From NCBI GenBank assembly GCA_003336485.1, contig QENH01000179.1:1-34149 (forward strand): a stretch of DNA of 34,149 bases, in the 5' to 3' direction. This document shows positions 33,164 to 34,149 of this stretch, one piece after another. A program made the translations under genes and the position numbers. This DNA comes from Candidatus Methanophagales archaeon. GTDB lineage: Archaea; Halobacteriota; Syntropharchaeia; Alkanophagales; Methanospirareceae. Position 1 is the stretch's first letter, and each line of letters begins with the position of its first letter. The notes under the pieces are model-generated. The model searched no databases. It saw only the letters and a program-made list of their open reading frames with translations, and was not told the origin of the DNA.

Positions 33164-34149
33164 GAGGCTGTCCCACAAATAAATTATAAAATTTTATTGT
33201 ACATAAAGAGAATGACCGTAAATCGACATAAATCGAAAGTTCATGACACTCCGAGAGGAAATATGAATAAAAACCTAAATACTTGATACTCTAAATGCGA
33301 AATTAGCTACCAAACCCTTAATATTAGATAAAGCAGCCACACTGCTACCTAATTTACCCCACATCACCCTCAGATTATGAGCAGTACATACAAGATTATG
33401 CTCTATCTGCACATTTTCTAGCCCTCTTGTATGAAACTCCCGAAACTTCATATTTTGCTTTATGTTGCCGAAGGGCCATTCAACAGTCTCCTTACGCTTC
33501 TTGTATTCCTCTTTCCCTTTCTCGGAACACATTTTACCTGCCATCCGCCTACGTTCTGCCTCATAGTCATCACTCGTAATCTTTCTTTTTTTGCTTTTAC
33601 CGGCACATTCCTCCCTGAAAGGGCATTCCCCACAATTCGCACCATAATAGGTGTACTGTTGCTTACCTTTATACTCATACTCCCCCTTTCTGGTGAGTAC
33701 CTCACCATTAGGGCATATAAAATGGTCATTCTCTTCATCATACACAAACTTGTCCTTCGAATAAGGACTGTCTTTTACCTTCTTACCATTCATCTCTTGA
33801 GCCTGCTTGCTGTCGGGAATATAGCCATCCACCTCCTTCTCCTCCAAATACCGCAGGTTGGGACCGTTGAAGTAGCCATTATCCGCACTCACCTTTGTCC
33901 ATTCTGGCAAGCCGTCTATGTTCTCCACCGTCATTTCTAGCTGCGGCTGCAACTGGTAATGGTCAGTGCAGTCCTGAGTAACGGCATTAGCAAGAATTAT
34001 ACCCGAATCGTTGTCTGCCGTTATCTGAGGATTGTAGGATAACTCTTTACGTTTCTTCTTGTTTTCCATAAATCGTGATTCTGGATCAGTTATGCTGACG
34101 ACACCTTGTCCACTCTTTGTAAGCTCTTCCTCTGCCTTATCGAGCTTTT
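33164..34149 (-). mobile_element. IS1182-like insertion sequence, 3' part
   Basis: The end at about 33164 starts GAGGCTGTCCCACAAAT, typical of terminal inverted repeats of this IS class, 110 nt beyond the transposase stop. The other end lies outside the window, so the inverted repeat partner and target duplication cannot be checked. Confidence 0.7.
33275..34149 (-). CDS. IS1182-family DDE transposase (5' end outside window)
   Basis: The track lists ATG 34069, but the frame stays open to the window edge (KLDKAEEELTKSGQGVVSIT and on), so the gene starts beyond 34149. DDE residues fit IS1182: Asp in SITDPESRFM, Asp in VSADNGYFNGPNLRYLEE, and Glu in KETVEWPFGNIKQNMKFREF, followed by HTRGLENVQIEHNLV and an AHNLR end. 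A cysteine cluster (CGECPFREEC) lies between the second Asp and the Glu, as in many members. No frameshift or stop is seen in the visible part, so this copy may be active. Confidence 0.9.
   Translation of the reverse strand, partial: KLDKAEEELTKSGQGVVSITDPESRFMENKKKRKELSYNPQITADNDSGIILANAVTQDCTDHYQLQPQLEMTVENIDGLPEWTKVSADNGYFNGPNLRYLEEKEVDGYIPDSKQAQEMNGKKVKDSPYSKDKFVYDEENDHFICPNGEVLTRKGEYEYKGKQQYTYYGANCGECPFREECAGKSKKRKITSDDYEAERRRMAGKMCSEKGKEEYKKRKETVEWPFGNIKQNMKFREFHTRGLENVQIEHNLVCTAHNLRVMWGKLGSSVAALSNIKGLVANFAFRVSSI

Overview
The window looks like a chromosomal segment of a mesophilic euryarchaeon, probably from the methanogen/ANME/alkane-oxidiser side of the tree. The archaeal signs are direct: ribosomal protein L21e, a TFB initiation factor, a CobY-type nucleotidyltransferase, a DUF99 protein, a KaiC-like signalling ATPase, TATA boxes placed about 25 nt upstream of starts, and several apparently leaderless genes. 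The exact lineage cannot be read from the sequence. Many bacterial-looking genes (class II HMG-CoA reductase, PAS histidine kinases, MacB-type ABC exporter) sit among the archaeal core genes.

Layout. 1-2836: end of an AAA+ ATPase gene followed by a cytoplasmic subtilisin-like protease. 3004-7336: glutamate 5-kinase, a short MscS channel, a MATE exporter and a CaCA-type cation exchanger. 7613-11539: a five-gene run of RHH regulator, Yip1-like membrane protein, secreted anchored protein, MacB-type ATPase and permease. 11540-21650: a signal-transduction island on the minus strand with a REC-PAS-HisKA_2 kinase, a frameshifted dCache-PAS-PAS kinase, a truncated REC/ATPase chimera, a coiled-coil nuclease-like protein with a 63-bp tandem repeat, and a multi-TM PAS kinase; then a collapsed ATPase remnant, a two-domain KaiC-like ATPase and two duplicated wHTH regulators. 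22157-30153: housekeeping block with an MBL hydrolase, HMG-CoA reductase, L21e, tRNA-Val(GAC), thioredoxin reductase, RNase HII, TFB, DUF99 and partner, CobY and an amidohydrolase. 30238-34149: AT-rich accessory end with a DUF2283 protein, gene debris, a membrane protein and a glycosyltransferase each broken at a poly-A run, a zinc-ribbon protein, and the 3' part of an IS1182-like insertion sequence running off the window.

How the parts work together. The island at 11.5-21.7 kb is the most unusual part. It combines several sensor kinases with no obvious output regulator, a KaiC-like ATPase overlapping a wHTH gene, and clear scars of rearrangement: two genes reduced by internal deletion (15659-16300 and 19655-19963), one frameshifted kinase, and two families of dispersed repeats (a TTCGTAA heptamer array and a ~56-nt palindrome) placed next to the kinase genes. 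The heptamer array appears a third time inside the amidohydrolase reading frame. The MacB run looks like a self-contained exporter whose membrane-anchored partner replaces a bacterial MacA adaptor.

All functional calls rest on reading motifs by eye; no database search was run. Three frameshifts (near 14555, 31288-31294 and 32607-32616) could be biological or assembly errors, and the sequence alone cannot decide.
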